A stretch of 64,000 nucleotides of DNA from Garcia nutans (taxonomy: Eukaryota > Streptophyta > Magnoliopsida > Malpighiales > Euphorbiaceae), in NCBI GenBank assembly GCA_947685225.1, contig CANTUV010000024.1, positions 13,162,001-13,226,000 of the forward strand, written 5' to 3'. Below are positions 35,518 through 47,712 of this stretch, piece by piece (position 1 is the first letter of the stretch; every line of letters starts with the position of its first letter). The notes beneath the pieces were generated by a model. It had not been told where the DNA came from and did not search any database. It saw only the letters and a program-made list of their open reading frames with translations. The position numbers were made by a program, and so were the translations under genes.

Positions 35518-36806
35518 GCTCAACCCTAGTGTTGAAGGGTAATTTGAAAGTGAAGGTTTGTGGGAGATTTTTAAATTGCATTTGAGTGCTTATTGAGGTG
35601 AGTACAAACTTTTGATAAATTAGATATGTTGACATTAAATTGAGTTTAATAAATTTTGGATGAAAAATGTGTTAAGCTACTTGATACATTGAACATTCAT
35701 GAACATTGTGCTATGACATGTGAGTTGTTATGTATGCATTATATGCATTATGAAAAGCCATTGTAAATGGATAAATTGAATAAAATGTGAATTATGTGTA
35801 AATAACCCAAAATATTTGGGTAATGTGATTTTGATGTGAAATGTCATATATTGTGATGAAATAATGAAATATGATGAATTAAAGTGAACTGACATTGATA
35901 TAAATGAGAAAAATGAGAAAAAGAGGCAATGTGCCTAGCTGATTATGAGAAAATGAGAAAAAATTAATTATGGAAATTATGAATTAATTGTGTGTCTAGT
36001 ATGTTATTTAATTTTCAGAGTTCTATGTTTATAATTGTGTGTCTAGTATGTTATTCAATTTTCAGAGTTCTATGTTTGGCGGCATGCCTATAAGGTTATC
36101 CTCATTATTTGCCTTCGGGGCTAGACGCTATGCGCCACTGATTTATGATTTGCCTTCGGGGTTAAACGCTAGGAGTCACTGATATATAATTTGCCTTCGG
36201 ATTAGACACTTGGTGTCAATTTGGACTAAATTGGCAACTCTGAAATTTGAATAATGTATTAGTTTATTTGGGCCCATCATTGTGTATGTGTTTATGTAAA
36301 TTATAAAAAAATGAAAAATTATGTTATAAAATGGAATTGAATGTCACATTGTGATATAACATACAAATGCATTATGCATTGGCATTGTTTTAAAGTTTTA
36401 TTATTATCAAAATTTATACCCCTAGGCTTTTAGCTTAGCGCAATTGTAATTTATCGTTCAGGTGATAGGGGTATCCAATTGAGTCAGAGAGTTCTTCTAA
36501 ACCGGGTCGGGTGTAGATTTGAGGTTGCTTGTTGGGTTGATTTTGGATACATTAAGATCAGAGCCATTTGCCATCATATATATAATTTATATTATAATAC
36601 TTTTGATATTATGTATACTATGTTATGTTTTTGGAGTATACATTGTAAATTATAAAGTATATTTTGGATAAATTGTATAATGTGAGTTTTATATGTGTTT
36701 TTGATATATGTATGTATATGTATAAATGTTTTGAGGAAATGTGGAGAAATTGAGAAGTTATGGTGAAAATGTGTGATTTATTTTATTAAGAGTGTTTTTA
36801 TGCAGG
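35518..36806 (+). mobile_element. Element A 5' LTR, piece 2
   Basis: Collinear with 52228-53488 of the 3' LTR. It contains a three-unit repeat of about 41 bp (TTTGCCTTCGGGGCTAGACG-type words, 36108-36220) that is also in the 3' LTR. A 47-bp duplication at 35985-36078 is absent there. It ends TATGCAGG, where element D entered. Confidence 0.9.
35985..36078. repeat. 47-bp tandem duplication private to the 5' LTR of A
   Basis: Two copies of TAATTGTGTGTCTAGTATGT...GAGTTCTATGTTT lie head to tail at 35985-36031 and 36032-36078. The 3' LTR has one copy at about 52700-52745, so the duplication arose after element A inserted. Confidence 0.85.
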
Positions 36807-38699
36807 TGTAGACCCTTAATTTTTAACTCAGTTCAGTCTGATATTTTTAAATAGTCTAAAATAATTTTTGTGACATTTTTAATAATATTTATTACTTATA
36901 GTATTTATTTTTAATTAAAATAAAAAATATAAAAAAGAAGAGATAAAAAATAAATTGAAAATAAAAATCGACGACGAAAGAATTTTTCGTCGCTGAAGAC
37001 GAATTGGCTTGGCCCAATTCGCCGCAGGAAATACCTGCGGTGAAATGGCCATTGGCCAATTTGCCGTAGGAAAATCCTGCAGAGAATTGGTTGGCCCGTG
37101 CCCAGCACCTGCAGTAATTTTTTTACTAGCGCACTTTTGCACGCCCGTCCCGCATGCGGTTTTACCAAAACCCTATCCTACTTGGTTTTTAATTTTTTTT
37201 CCTAAAAGGTTTGATTTTTTTTAGCCAATTAGGTTTAGGTTTATTATTTTTTCTTATAAATACCACATTAAATACACAGATTAAAGAACGAAAATTTTTT
37301 ACTTGACTTTGTATTTTTGAATTCTTTCGGCCAATCTGAAGCTTGAAAGATTAAGAGGCAGCAAAACAACAACACTCCATCAAAGGCAGCCTACACTATC
37401 TTTATTATTGTTTAACCAGAATTCAAAGTTTGTAGTGCAACCAACAACGGAGGTTTGAATCTCTATTTCTTTGTTTATGTTTACAATAGCTTCATCAAAT
37501 TGGATTAATTGTTTCATCATACAATTTGATCAATTATTCTACAAACCATCCAAACTTAATTTGAAATCCTAAAACTATTTCTTTCAAAACCCTAAAGCTT
37601 TAATATCCATAACACATATTTTTAAATTCTAAAACCCTAAATTACACTTTTCTAAAACCACAACAATCTATTTTCTTAAAACCCTAACCAAATCTAATTT
37701 TCTAAAATTAAAGTAGCTTATTTTTTCAAAAACTTAATCTAAAAACTAATTTTCATGATTTTCAATCTTATTTATTCTAAATTTTAATATTATTTTCATA
37801 CAATTTCCGAAATCCTAAATCCAAAACATCCATTCTTTATATTCAAACCCTAATTTATTTTAAATCTAATCTTTATATTCAAACATCCAGTAGCCATGTT
37901 ATTTCTTTAAAATGTTTCTCAACTAATTAAACTAGTATATACAAAATCCTAATTGTTAAACATAAAACCCAAGAAATCCTAATTGATGCATAAACCCCTA
38001 AAGTTATATACTTACTATTTTATTTAAATTAGATGAATGTTTATTATATATTTTGATTGATGTTTGATGCCTTTGATGAATGATTTATTTATGATGAATG
38101 GATGTTTACTTTTATTGATTTATTTTGATTTCAAAACATTGTAAGAGGTATGTTTCCATATTTTGGATACCTCATGTCACGAGCATCATGTAATTTTTTT
38201 TATTTTATTGGACCAATGTAAATGACACGTTTCTGCCTTTCGGTGGGTGTCCTATTTAGTTTTAGACATGGATGATGTAAGGACATGTTTCCATCCTCGG
38301 ATGGGTGTCCATTTATTTATTTTGTTTGGACATTACTTTGATTTTAATATAATGATGCTTTATTTTAATTGTTGCTTGTAGTATGGATAATATTATTATA
38401 TTTAAGAATTTTATAATATTAAGACTTGCAAAGGAGGCCAATTCCAATAAACCGGGCGTTGTGGGGATGCTGGGCCATTTCTCATCTTTTCCACACGTAC
38501 CCAGTTTTTTGAATCCATTAAGGGGTTGGGGATTCCTTAGGAATCGAGTCACCCACTCCTTTCTTTTTTTCGGCCTGTCCGGCTGGCGACTCCATTTTCT
38601 CTGGACTTAGGCCTATGTTCTCTAAGGTCCTGAGTCTAAACAGTGCCGAAGTCGCAAGAATCATTCCACTGGGAGTGGGGGCAAAAATTTTCGCTCACA
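36807..38699 (+). mobile_element. Element D 5' LTR
   Basis: TGTAGACCC...CGCTCACA. It contains a short palindrome CCGCAGG-AAATA-CCTGCGG at 37022-37040, a core promoter TATAAATA at 37255-37262, AAACCCTAA-type words at 37560-37700, and a GC-rich block before the primer site. It is highly similar to the 3' LTR; the main difference is a GC-rich part near 37010-37110 that is shortened in the 3' copy. Confidence 0.92.
37255..37262 (+). promoter_or_regulatory. LTR core promoter TATAAATA
   Basis: TTCTTATAAATACCACATTA is kept in both D LTRs (second copy at 44602-44609), about 450 bp from the LTR start, where a transcription start is expected. Confidence 0.6.
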
Positions 38700-38700
38700 G

Positions 38701-38718
38701 TGGCGACTCCACTAGGGA
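38701..38718 (+). promoter_or_regulatory. Primer binding site of element D
   Basis: TGGCGACTCCACTAGGGA begins two bases after the LTR end. TGGCGACTC-type sites are those of Tat/Ogre elements and have been assigned in the literature to tRNA-Arg; the tRNA assignment is from memory. Confidence 0.75.
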
Positions 38719-39807
38719 TAAGAGAAGTTGATTCCGTTGGTCTTTATATTATTCTATTCTTTCTTATCATGATATTATCAATTGCATCATATTAGATTAC
38801 ATCGTGTGTGTGAGTTAGGATGCCTATGTTGCCCGTGTTACCCGTGTTGTGTTATGTGAGGGATACCATACTTTCACTCAAGGTATGAAGATCGAGCATG
38901 GAATAACCACTCATAGCCTTGTACCTTTTGGTATATACTTGCTATGGGAACCTAAGCCTTTTAATCCAAAGACTAAAGCTCATATAATTGACCTAGTTAC
39001 TTTCCTTAGATTTTTACCCCAAATGCTTGTTCTTTGACTATGGTTAATTTATCTTGGTTTAAATCATGGCTTATTTGATTTGTTCTTTTTCTAATATGAC
39101 ATAAGTATATTGTAAGCTAAAAATAAATTTTTCTTTAAAGTCCAAAAGACCAAAGCTATTTTCAAAACTTTTTTAAAATGGTCTTTGGACATAAAGCTTT
39201 TCTAAAAACAAATCAAAAATCCTTTTCTCATGACTCAAACACAAAGCCCAAAATCTATTTTTTCTAAAATCTTTTTATAATGGGCTTAGAAACAAAATTA
39301 TTTTCATCCAACCTTTAAAAGAGCTTATAAATTATTTAGGTCAATTATGAAAATACCAAAAATCAATTGTGAGCCTAGTTTATACTAAGAGTTATTAATC
39401 ATGAGCTTATTTTTGGCATAAATCACTAGTTACTTTTTCAAGTGAGAAATCTATTTATAATAAACCTCTTAATTTAGTTTCAATCCAATATAGCATAAAA
39501 GCTACTTTAATTGGTTGGATGGATTAAAGACTAATTAATGGGAATTATCATAAACTGATTTTCATGTTTGAAAATATAACTATTAGTTAAAACGTTCAAA
39601 GGAATTTTTCGAAAACAAGATACATATTGGTATTTTGTTAACCATATATCTAGAAAAAGAGACTAGCCATTCATGTGTGAAAGTTATAAGGTGGGAAGGA
39701 ACGTCCTATTTATCCTTGTTTGTTTATTATTTGTGCATACATGCATACATGCGTACATACATTTGCATTTCATATCATTGACCCTCTCTGGCTCACAGAC
39801 CTGAAGT
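38719..39807 (+). mobile_element. Element D 5' leader
   Basis: Non-coding region of about 1.1 kb between the primer site and the gag remnant. It has repeated phrases such as AAAATCTTTTT and GGTCTTTGGACATAAAGC, and a CATACATGCATACATGCG run near 39737-39760. A long untranslated leader is usual for this group. Confidence 0.5.
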
Positions 39808-40676
39808 ATGGCAATTCAAGAGCATACAACGATACCACCTACAATAATTGATTTTGATTCAAGTACTTCATTGGAAGGATGGATACAAACTAGATAAGGG
39901 ACATAGTAGATAAAGTTGTCAAAGCTAAGATGGCTGAGCTACGAGATCAATTGGTTGAAATTATGAATACCCAGTTGATTAAAATTCTGGAGATCATCAA
40001 CAATGCTAATGAGGCATCTCCCATTGACATAAGAAAGAATGGAAAGGGAGCATCAACGGGGAGCATGTTCACTAATAGAGATCGAATGAAAAATGAGAGA
40101 TCAATCCCTATTCTACAAGACCAACCGAACCATGTGCTATCTAAGTGGAGCAACAAGGGCGGCTATCACCCTAGTGGGCAAAGTCAAAGGGAAAGAGGAG
40201 GTGTTGAGAAAAATGCAACAACTGAGCCAACAAAGAAGCATAAATTTTCAGACTTAAGGGAGCCTTTGTCAAAGATGTTAGAAAATCTAATGAAAATGGA
40301 TTTGCTACAACCATTGGCACCTTAGCCTCTACATAAGCCTCTACCACCAAATTTTGATGCTAAGATTTTTTGTCAATTCCATCAAATGCAAGGGCATGAG
40401 ATAGATAAATTTGTTCAATTAAGGCATGAAATTCAAGATTTGATTGACAGTGGAAAGTTGCCTGAGCCTGATAAGCATAACACTAAGAATAATCCTCTGC
40501 CTAAATTTGGAAGGGCACCATCGCTTACAACCTTCATGAAGAGTTTTATCTTGTCATCCTGTCATGATATGGATAGAGAAGCTGCTAAAGATGATATGAT
40601 ACTAAGCAAGCTTGGGCTAACTGTGGATGATGAAGCAATGACCCTTGATGATGGAAAAAATCCTTGCCCTTGAGAT
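39808..40676 (+). pseudogene. Element D gag remnant
   Basis: Starts MAIQEHTTIPPT and, after in-frame stops near 39895-39915, continues through MAELRDQLVEIMNTQ to 40325. It then reads, past a TAG stop at 40323, PLPPNFDAKIFCQFHQ, GHEIDKFVQLRHEIQDLIDS and NNPLPKFGRAP. That C-terminal text is the Tat/Ogre gag knuckle region (CxxHxxxGHxTxxC); the last Cys reads Phe, so the knuckle is broken. The large capsid part normally between these pieces is missing, so gag is internally deleted. Confidence 0.7.
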
Positions 40677-43186
40677 GTCTAAATAAATGAAGTATCTTTG
40701 ACTCCAACTCAACGAACTTCCCTTAGCTTGGAGTGTTGCTCTATTTATTTTGCTTTCTTTAATATTTAATTGAAACAATTATATATTTTTTAAATTAAGA
40801 TTGTTTGAATAAATTATTTTCATCAAATTTTTCATGGTTTTTGTTCATTTTGGTGCTCAACCAATGAGAAATCTAGCTTGATGTTTATAAATTAATATAT
40901 CTAGACATTATGACTTAAATGACTTTACTAGGTGAGGGAATTGCTCTATAGCATTGAGTTGTGTATGCTTACTTAGAGAGGACTCCTGCATGATGACCTT
41001 TGTCTGGGTCCTAGTCAGTCTTAGAACATGCTTTGACAAACTTTCATGGTAAAATTGAACTCTACTTATTTAAGGGAGACATGATCTAGGCATTATTTGG
41101 TTAGCCGGTAACTAGTATCCACCCAATTAAATATCAATCCCTAGTTGCACCTTTGAGCCTTCATAAAATTTTAGCTTTCTCTTCATTGGCTTACAAACCC
41201 CAACAACCTACCCTGAGCTGTTGTTACACTTTTGACAAGTCTAATGATCACTAAGGTGAAGAGGCAAGAAGATCCAAGAAAGAAATGAAATCTCAAGACC
41301 ATAAGGGTAGTTGAAGTTCACCTAATATCTCCAATCTATCAAGACAACATTAGAGTAACAAATGATTTATCCCTGTTAAAGAAGATTTATGTCACTCCAC
41401 TCATCCATTATTAGATACCCAAGTTGGTACAAGCAAGACAACTATTTTAGAGCTAGAACCAAAAAAAAAAAAGAAAAAAAAAGAAGAAAGAAAAGAAAGA
41501 AAAGAAAAAAAAAAGAAAAAGAAAAGAAAAAGAAAATAAAATAAAACCCAAAACGGTTCAGAAAGCCAACCAAGTTCTCTTTTACCTAAAGCAGCAAAAG
41601 ACTTCCATAAGGACAATTTGACTTGAATTGGTCCAACTCAACCAAAGATTCAATTGAAATTAGAGAAAAATGAGAAAGACCATCTAGTTTTTGAAAGTCA
41701 TGTACTTAACAATCCTATAGAGAAGGAAAAAATGATAAAATGCTCAAAGAAAGGGAAGAGTAAGAAAAAGAAAGATAAAGCAAAGAAAAGAAATGAATAT
41801 GGGCACCAAACTTTTTGTAAAGGCAAAGACTATCCCAATCAAGATTCAGATTAACGCCAGAAAGAAAGAAGAATGTTCAAAGCTCTATCTTTTCATGCTT
41901 CCAACTGTCTAAAGCAGTTTGTAGTGTGAAGGTTTGTCCATTGTGTCACATCAGCTCTAACTTACAAAAGGCCTTCATTTAACCCGTGTCCCTTATAGAC
42001 TCCATTTCAAGCCTATTAAAGACCTATTGATCTCTCTTGGTAGGTAAAGTCTATTAGTGGAGATAGTTTGGATAAGCATGCATATGAGATAGACAATATT
42101 CAAACTCAATGAGACCTCTAGCCAAGTAATGTGTATGTGCCTATCTGAAGTACAATAATTCTTGCTTAAATAGAAATGATTCCTGAGTTTAGTACAGTAA
42201 CTAGGGTTGCCATGTTATAGATATGTTAATTTGGGAAATCGAGTTCTAAGGTACAATGACGTTGATTTGACAAAGCCAACATTTGATTTCAAAATCAAAA
42301 TTGAAAATTGAAAATTCAAAAAAAAAAGAAAAAAAATTATTACAAAACCTTCAAGTTAAGGGGAGTATGTTGAACTGTCAAATCTCGAAACACATATTGG
42401 GAAAAGTAAATGATTATTTGCAAGGTTGTGAAAAGCTTCCAATTGACATACTGAATCATAATTTGAAATGGATGTATCTCTGCTACTTGGGGTCTCCACC
42501 ACTCATGTTCTCAACATCTTGAAGATAAAAGCCATAAATGCAAAGCTTTCTGTCATTCCAATGCAAGACCTGAATAAGCATCTGAAAGGAACCAATGAGA
42601 ACATTTCTGCTGATCACCTTGATTTGTGGGTCGATGGAACCACTGTAATTATTACTCATGCATATCATGCATACATGAGCATATCACACGGCATTTTTGT
42701 CTTGTGTTATCTGTTCTTTGTCAAAGTGAACAACACACACCCTGTGAAGTATAGAATCAAAAGAAGATATGAAATCAGGGGGCATGGAAAGCCCATTATG
42801 TGGGGAAGCTCCAGTAATTTTGCAAAAGAAAGAAGAAATGCATGCTTGATTCAATGAGCTAGACAATATACAAACATCAACCAAAGTCGCATAGAAAAAT
42901 CATGGGTTTGAGCCTACACAGGGGGCAAAGTTTATCCTTTCAATAATTTTTGAGTTTATGTATGTACAAAATATTTTAAAACTCACTTCCAATATTTTAC
43001 CACACAGGGGGAAAGGAGAAGATATGAAGGCTAGCTAAAAAAAAGGGGGGGGGGGCTGAAATGTTTTTTGCAAAAGTGCAAAGGAAGAACAAAAAGAAAA
43101 GAAGAATGGAAAAAGAAGAAAATTAGAACTCTCAAAAGAATGAAGATGCACAAGACAAAAGATCAGTCCAGCTAAAAGAGCTGAAG
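40677..43186 (+). mobile_element. Element D middle region without polymerase
   Basis: About 2.5 kb where pol should be. I see no RT, RNase H or integrase motif. There is a polypurine run at 41460-41550, a lysine-rich frame at 41654-41854 (KGKSKKKKDKAKK) and a frame at 42283-42522 that I do not recognise. The CACACAGGGGG phrases near 42920 and 43000 are of a kind found downstream of pol in Tat elements. Confidence 0.5.
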
Positions 43187-43712
43187 CCAGGGTAAAGACC
43201 CAATCTCCAATAGATAAAGATCCAAAGACCCAATCTCCAATGGATAAAGATCCATGTTTCAAGGGTAAAGACCCGATCTCCAATGGATAAAGATCCATGT
43301 TTCAAGGGTAAAGACCCAATCTCTAATAGATAAGGATCCATGTTTCAAGGGTAAAGACTCAATCTCTAATGGATAAAGATCCTTATTTTCAGGGTAAAGA
43401 CCCAATTTCAAATGGACAAAAATTCATGTTTCAAGGGTAAAGACCGATCTCCAATAGATAAAAATCCATGTTTTAAGGGTAAAGACCCAATCTCCAATGG
43501 ATAAAGATCCATGTTTCAAGGGTAAAGACCCAATCTCTAATTTATAAAGATCCATGTTTCAACGGTAAAGACCCGATCTCCAATGGATGCAGATCCATGT
43601 TTCAAGGGTAAAGACCCAATCTCTAATAGATAAAGATCCATGTTTCAAGGGTAAAGACCCGATCTCCAATGGATAAAGATTCATTTTTGGTGGGTAAAGA
43701 CCCTAATACATT
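43187..43712. repeat. Tandem array 1 in element D, about 12 units of 43 bp
   Basis: Units have GGGTAAAGACCCAATCTCCA, then ATGGATAAAGATCC and ATGTTTCAA. Starts recur every 42-44 bp from 43190 to 43690, with one shortened unit near 43225. Every unit contains GGGTAAAGACCC, ending in the complement of its start. The minus-strand frames here (SLSIGDWVF repeats) are translations of the array. Confidence 0.93.
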
Positions 43713-43774
43713 AAAAAAATGGAACAACTAGTTAAGCCAGAATTCTTAACTAATAAAAGGTCAATCAAATTCAA

Positions 43775-44120
43775 TCTCGGGTCCAAGTACCCAATCTCGG
43801 GTCCAAGTACCCAAACTCAATTCAGTCTAGGGTCTAAGTACCCAATCTCGGATCCAAATACCCAAATCAAATTCAATCTTAGGTCCAAGTATCCAGTCTC
43901 GGGTCCAAGTACCCAATCACGGGTCTAAGTACCCAAATTAAATTCATTCTCGGGTCCAAGTATCTAATTTTGGGTCCAAGTTCCCAATCTCGTGTCCAAG
44001 TACCCAAATCAGATCCAGTCTCGGGTCCAAGTACCCAATCTTGGGTCTAAGTATCCAAATTCAATCCAGTCTCAGGTTCAAGTACCCAAATCGAGTTCAG
44101 TTTCAGGTTAGGTACCCAAA
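43775..44120. repeat. Tandem array 2 in element D, about 15 units of 19-25 bp
   Basis: Units of the form TCTCGGGTCCAAGTACCCAA, with longer variants carrying ATCAAATTCAG. Each has GGGTCCAAGTACCC with complementary ends. It is a different sequence from array 1 but has the same GGG...CCC design, and it ends just before the 3' polypurine tract. Confidence 0.9.
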
Positions 44121-44205
44121 TCAAATCCATGTAACCATCCTCATCCAAAATCAGTCAAAATCACATTATTTTTCGCTCTCTTTTGCTGTAGTCTCAGATC
44201 GCTCA

Positions 44206-44219
44206 AGCAGGGGGTAAAT
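44206..44219 (+). promoter_or_regulatory. Polypurine tract of element D
   Basis: AGCAGGGGGTAAAT directly precedes the 3' LTR, the position of the plus-strand primer. Confidence 0.8.
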
Positions 44220-46046
44220 TATAGACCCTTAATTTTTGACCTAGTCTAGTCTGATATTTTTAAACAGTACAAAATAATTTTTATGGTATTTTTAATAATA
44301 TTTATTACTTATAGTATTTGTTTTTAATTAAAATAAAAAATATAAAAAAATAAGAAGAAAAGAGAAAAATAAATTAAAAATAAAAATTGGCGACGGAAGA
44401 ATCGGCGACAAAAAATTTTCATCGCCGAAGACGAATTAGCTGGCCCGCGCCCAGCGCCCACAATAATTTTTTTGCCAGTGCACTTTCACATGCCTATCAT
44501 GCACGCGGTTTTGCCAAAACCCTATCCTATTTGGTTTTTAATTTTATTTCCTAAAAGGTTTGATTTTTTTTCCAATTAGGATTAGGTTTATTATTTTTTC
44601 TTATAAATACCACATTAAAGACACAGATTAAAGGACAAAAATTTTTTACTTGACTTTGGACTTTTGGATTTTTTCGGCCAATCTGAAGCTTGAAATATTA
44701 AGAGGCAGCAAACAACAACACTCCATCAAAGGTAGCCTACACTGTCTTTATTATTGTTTAACTAGAATTCAAAGATTGTGGCGGAACCAACAATGGAGGC
44801 TTGAATCTCTATTTCTTTGTTTATGTTTGTAGTAGCTTCATCAAATTGGATTAATTGTTTCATCATACAATTTGATCAATTATTCTACAAACCATCCAAA
44901 CTTAATTTGAAATCCTAAAACTATTTCTTTCAAAACCCTAAAGCTTTAATATCCATAACACATATTTTTAAATTCTAAAACCCTAAATTACACTTTTCTA
45001 AAACCACAATAATCTATTTTCTTAAAACCCTAACCAAATCTATTTTTCTAAAATCAAAGTAGCTTATTTTTTCAAAAACTTAATCTAAAAACCAATTTTC
45101 ATGATTTTCAATCTTATTTATTCTAAATTTTAATATTATTTTTATACAATTTCCGAAATCCTAAATCCAAAACATCCATTCTTTATATTCAAACCCTAAT
45201 TCATTTCAAATCTAATCCTTATATTCAAACATCCAGTAGCCATGTTATTTCTTTAAAATGTTTCTCAACTAATTAAACTAGTATATACAAAATCCTAATT
45301 GTTAAACATAAAACCCAAGAAATCCTAATTGATGCATAAACCCCTAAAGTTATATACTTACTGTTTTATTTAAATTAGATGAATGTTTATTATATATTTT
45401 GATTGATGTTTGATGCCTTTGATGAATGATTTATTTATGATGAATGGATGTTTACTTTTATTGATTTATTTTGATTTTAAAACATTGTAAGAGGTATGTT
45501 TCCATATTTTGGATACCTCATGTCGTGAGCATCATGTAATTTTTTTTATTTTATTGGACCATTGTAAATGACACGTTTCCGCCTTTCGGTGGGTGTCCTA
45601 TTTAGTTTTAGACATGGATGATGTAAAGACATGTTTCCATCCTCGGATGGGTGTCCATTTATTTATTTTGTTTGGACATTACTTTAATTTTAATATAATG
45701 ATGCTTTATTTTAATTGTTGCTTGTAGTATGGATAATATTATTATATTTAAGAATTTTATAATATTAAGACCTGCAAAGGAGGTTGGTTCCAATGAATTG
45801 GGCTTTGTGGGGGTACTGGGCTATTTCTCACATTCCCCACACGTACCCAACTTTTTGAATCCATTAAGGGGTTGGGGATTCCTTAGAAATCGAGCCATCC
45901 ACTCTTTTCTTTTTCCCGACCTTGTTCGAGTGGCGATTCTATTTTCTCCGGACTTAAGCTCGTGTTTTCTAAGGCCCTGAGCCTAAACAGTGCCGAAGTC
46001 GCAAGAACCATTCCATCGGGAGTGAGGGCAAAAATCCCCACTCACA
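44220..46046 (+). mobile_element. Element D 3' LTR
   Basis: Starts TATAGACCC, against TGTAGACCC in the 5' copy (TG has become TA), and ends CACTCACA. It is collinear with 36807-38699, including TATAAATA at 44602-44609. The hairpin TCGGCGACAAAA...TCATCGCCGA at about 44400-44428 is its own variant. Confidence 0.92.
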
Positions 46047-46329
46047 GTAGGTTGTGTAACTGTTGAAAATTTAGGACGTCCAAATTAAAGACAAAACTTT
46101 GGCGAATGTTTCCTAGAGATTTTCATATAAAATACTTATTTTGGAACCTATAATTTATAAAGAATATTTTATTTGTTATTTAAATATACAATTTAAAGTA
46201 TTTGAGATTTTAAATTGAAAATGTGAAAATTTTTAGTAAACCAGGTTGTGACATTTTTATATCATATATGTGTATTTTATATATACTGAGTATATGTATT
46301 ATAAATATATAGGGTATAAAGATATTATA
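46047..46329 (+). mobile_element. Element A 5' LTR, piece 3
   Basis: Resumes at GTAGGTTGTGTAACTGTTGA, matching 53482 onward of the 3' LTR, and ends GATATTATA, where the 3' LTR has GCGTTACA. The terminal CA has decayed to TA. Confidence 0.9.
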
Positions 46330-46337
46330 TTTATTTT

Positions 46338-46349
46338 GGTATCAGAGCC
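46338..46349 (+). promoter_or_regulatory. Primer binding site of element A (tRNA-iMet)
   Basis: TGGTATCAGAGC is complementary to the 3' end of plant initiator tRNA-Met, the standard primer of Tekay-type elements. It lies eight bases after the LTR end. Confidence 0.92.
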
Positions 46350-46498
46350 TAGGTTTGAGGTTCTCAACCTAGGTGGGTTTTTAGAGAGAGAAAATAAAAA
46401 TTTTAAATATGGTTTCAATTGTGATACATGCATTGGCACTGGCATTATATTAATCTTTGATATGGCAATTTCTACTGTATTTGCTGATATAGGTAGTT

Positions 46499-47560
46499 AT
46501 GACGTCTAGGGCCAGAGGATAGTGTAGAGTGTGTAGCTCCTGATGATGATAGAGTTGGAGCTAGAGTTGAGACTGTTTAGAGGCATCTACTTCTGTGCCA
46601 GTTAGACCAACAGATGAGGAGGTTCTGCCGGGCTGGATACGACATATGGTGGAGCTATTGAGGTAGACTACAGTTTAGCAGTCGCAGCAGCAATTGCCGA
46701 CACTGAAATATGACAAGCTGAGGAAGTTTGGAGCCATAGATTTTGTTGGCACTACAGAATCGGCTGTAGCAGAGCAGTGGCTGGACATGGTCCAGAGAGT
46801 GTTCATTCAGTTGTAGGCCAGGCCGGAGGAGAAGTTTGATTATGCTAGATCTCTTCTTTAGGGGATACGTATGAGTGGTGGAAGATGATTTTCCATGGTA
46901 CAGCTGATCTACCAGTTCTAACTTATGCTGAATTTCTATGGAAATTCGAGAAGAAGTATACTCCCAGGGAGTATAAGGATGCTAAGAAGATGGAGTTTTT
47001 GAGTTTGAGGTAGGATACCAGGACTGTGATCGAGCATGAGATTGAGTTCATCTGGCTAAGCTAGTATGCTGAAGGAATTATTTCTGATGAGTTAGACAGA
47101 TGCTGGAGGTTTGAGGAGAGGCTAAGATCCTCTATCATGTGTTTAGTGGCAGGCTCTCGGTATCAGAATTTTTCTCAGTTAGTTACAGCTTCCAGGAGTG
47201 TAGAGAGGGCATAGGATTTTGCAGCAGCCGCTAAAGCAGAGGAGAGCAGAGTTAGGAGATCTCAGAATGAGGCAGGGTCTTTATCATCAAAGAGAGTTCG
47301 AGGGAGATATCCTCAAAGGTTTAGTAGGAGCTAGGGGTAGCCTGACATGTCATAACAATAGCAGAGGCAGAGACAGAGACCTGTAGCCTCGGTGGATAGT
47401 GCCCTGACCCCAGTGACTCAGAGGCCTACTCCACCTACTTGTGCTCATTATGATAGGACACATGGAGGTGTCCATTAGAGGACAGGTGCACCGGCAGTAT
47501 GTTATAAATGTGGATCACCAGATTATTTTCTTAGAGACTGTCTAGAGCCATAAGATGACA
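46499..47560 (+). pseudogene. Element A gag remnant
   Basis: Begins MTSRARG and reads in pieces through AEQWLDMVQRVF, EFLW-type text, KKMEFLSL and EHEIEF to the zinc knuckle at 47500-47541. The knuckle reads CYKCGSPDYFLRDC, so its His is replaced by Tyr (CAT to TAT). Many stops are TAG where relatives have Gln, for example after LRL-type and LS contexts near 47013 and 47065. At least one frameshift is present before 46900. It should have encoded the capsid/nucleocapsid protein. Confidence 0.8.
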
Positions 47561-47712
47561 GACAAGTATATATAGTAGTTTCTAGATCCAGTGTTAGAGA
47601 GGGTCGTGGTGGTAGAGATTTTGGTAGAGGTGGTCGATCAGGGTCTGGTCAGAGAGGAGGTTCTATAGCAGGGAGTAGACCAGAGGATGCAGGGCCATCA
47701 TAACAGGTTTAT

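Larger units (their letters stand above)
36807..46046 (+). mobile_element. Element D: non-autonomous Tat/Ogre-like LTR element, 9.24 kb
   Basis: Two LTRs (36807-38699 and 44220-46046) enclose a 5.5-kb interior with a primer site, a shortened gag and a polypurine tract. The flanks GCAGG (36802-36806) and GTAGG (46047-46051) are a 5-bp duplication with one change. The empty site TATGCAGGTTGTGTAACTG is intact in A's 3' LTR near 53480. No protease, polymerase or integrase motif was found in any frame, so D would need helper proteins. Two tandem arrays precede the 3' LTR. Confidence 0.9.

Noticed and set aside
42468..42857. 129-codon frame in element D
   Set aside because: No recognised motif, overlaps another frame, and relatives normally have pol or untranslated sequence here. 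I would not call it a gene.
43035..43341. Minus-strand frames with SLSIGDWVF-type peptide repeats
   Set aside because: They are translations of the 43-bp tandem array. The unit length is not a multiple of three and no start context or homologue is recognised.
43187..43712. CRISPR-like look of the evenly spaced repeats
   Set aside because: The whole unit repeats without unique spacers, and the sequence is plant retrotransposon DNA.
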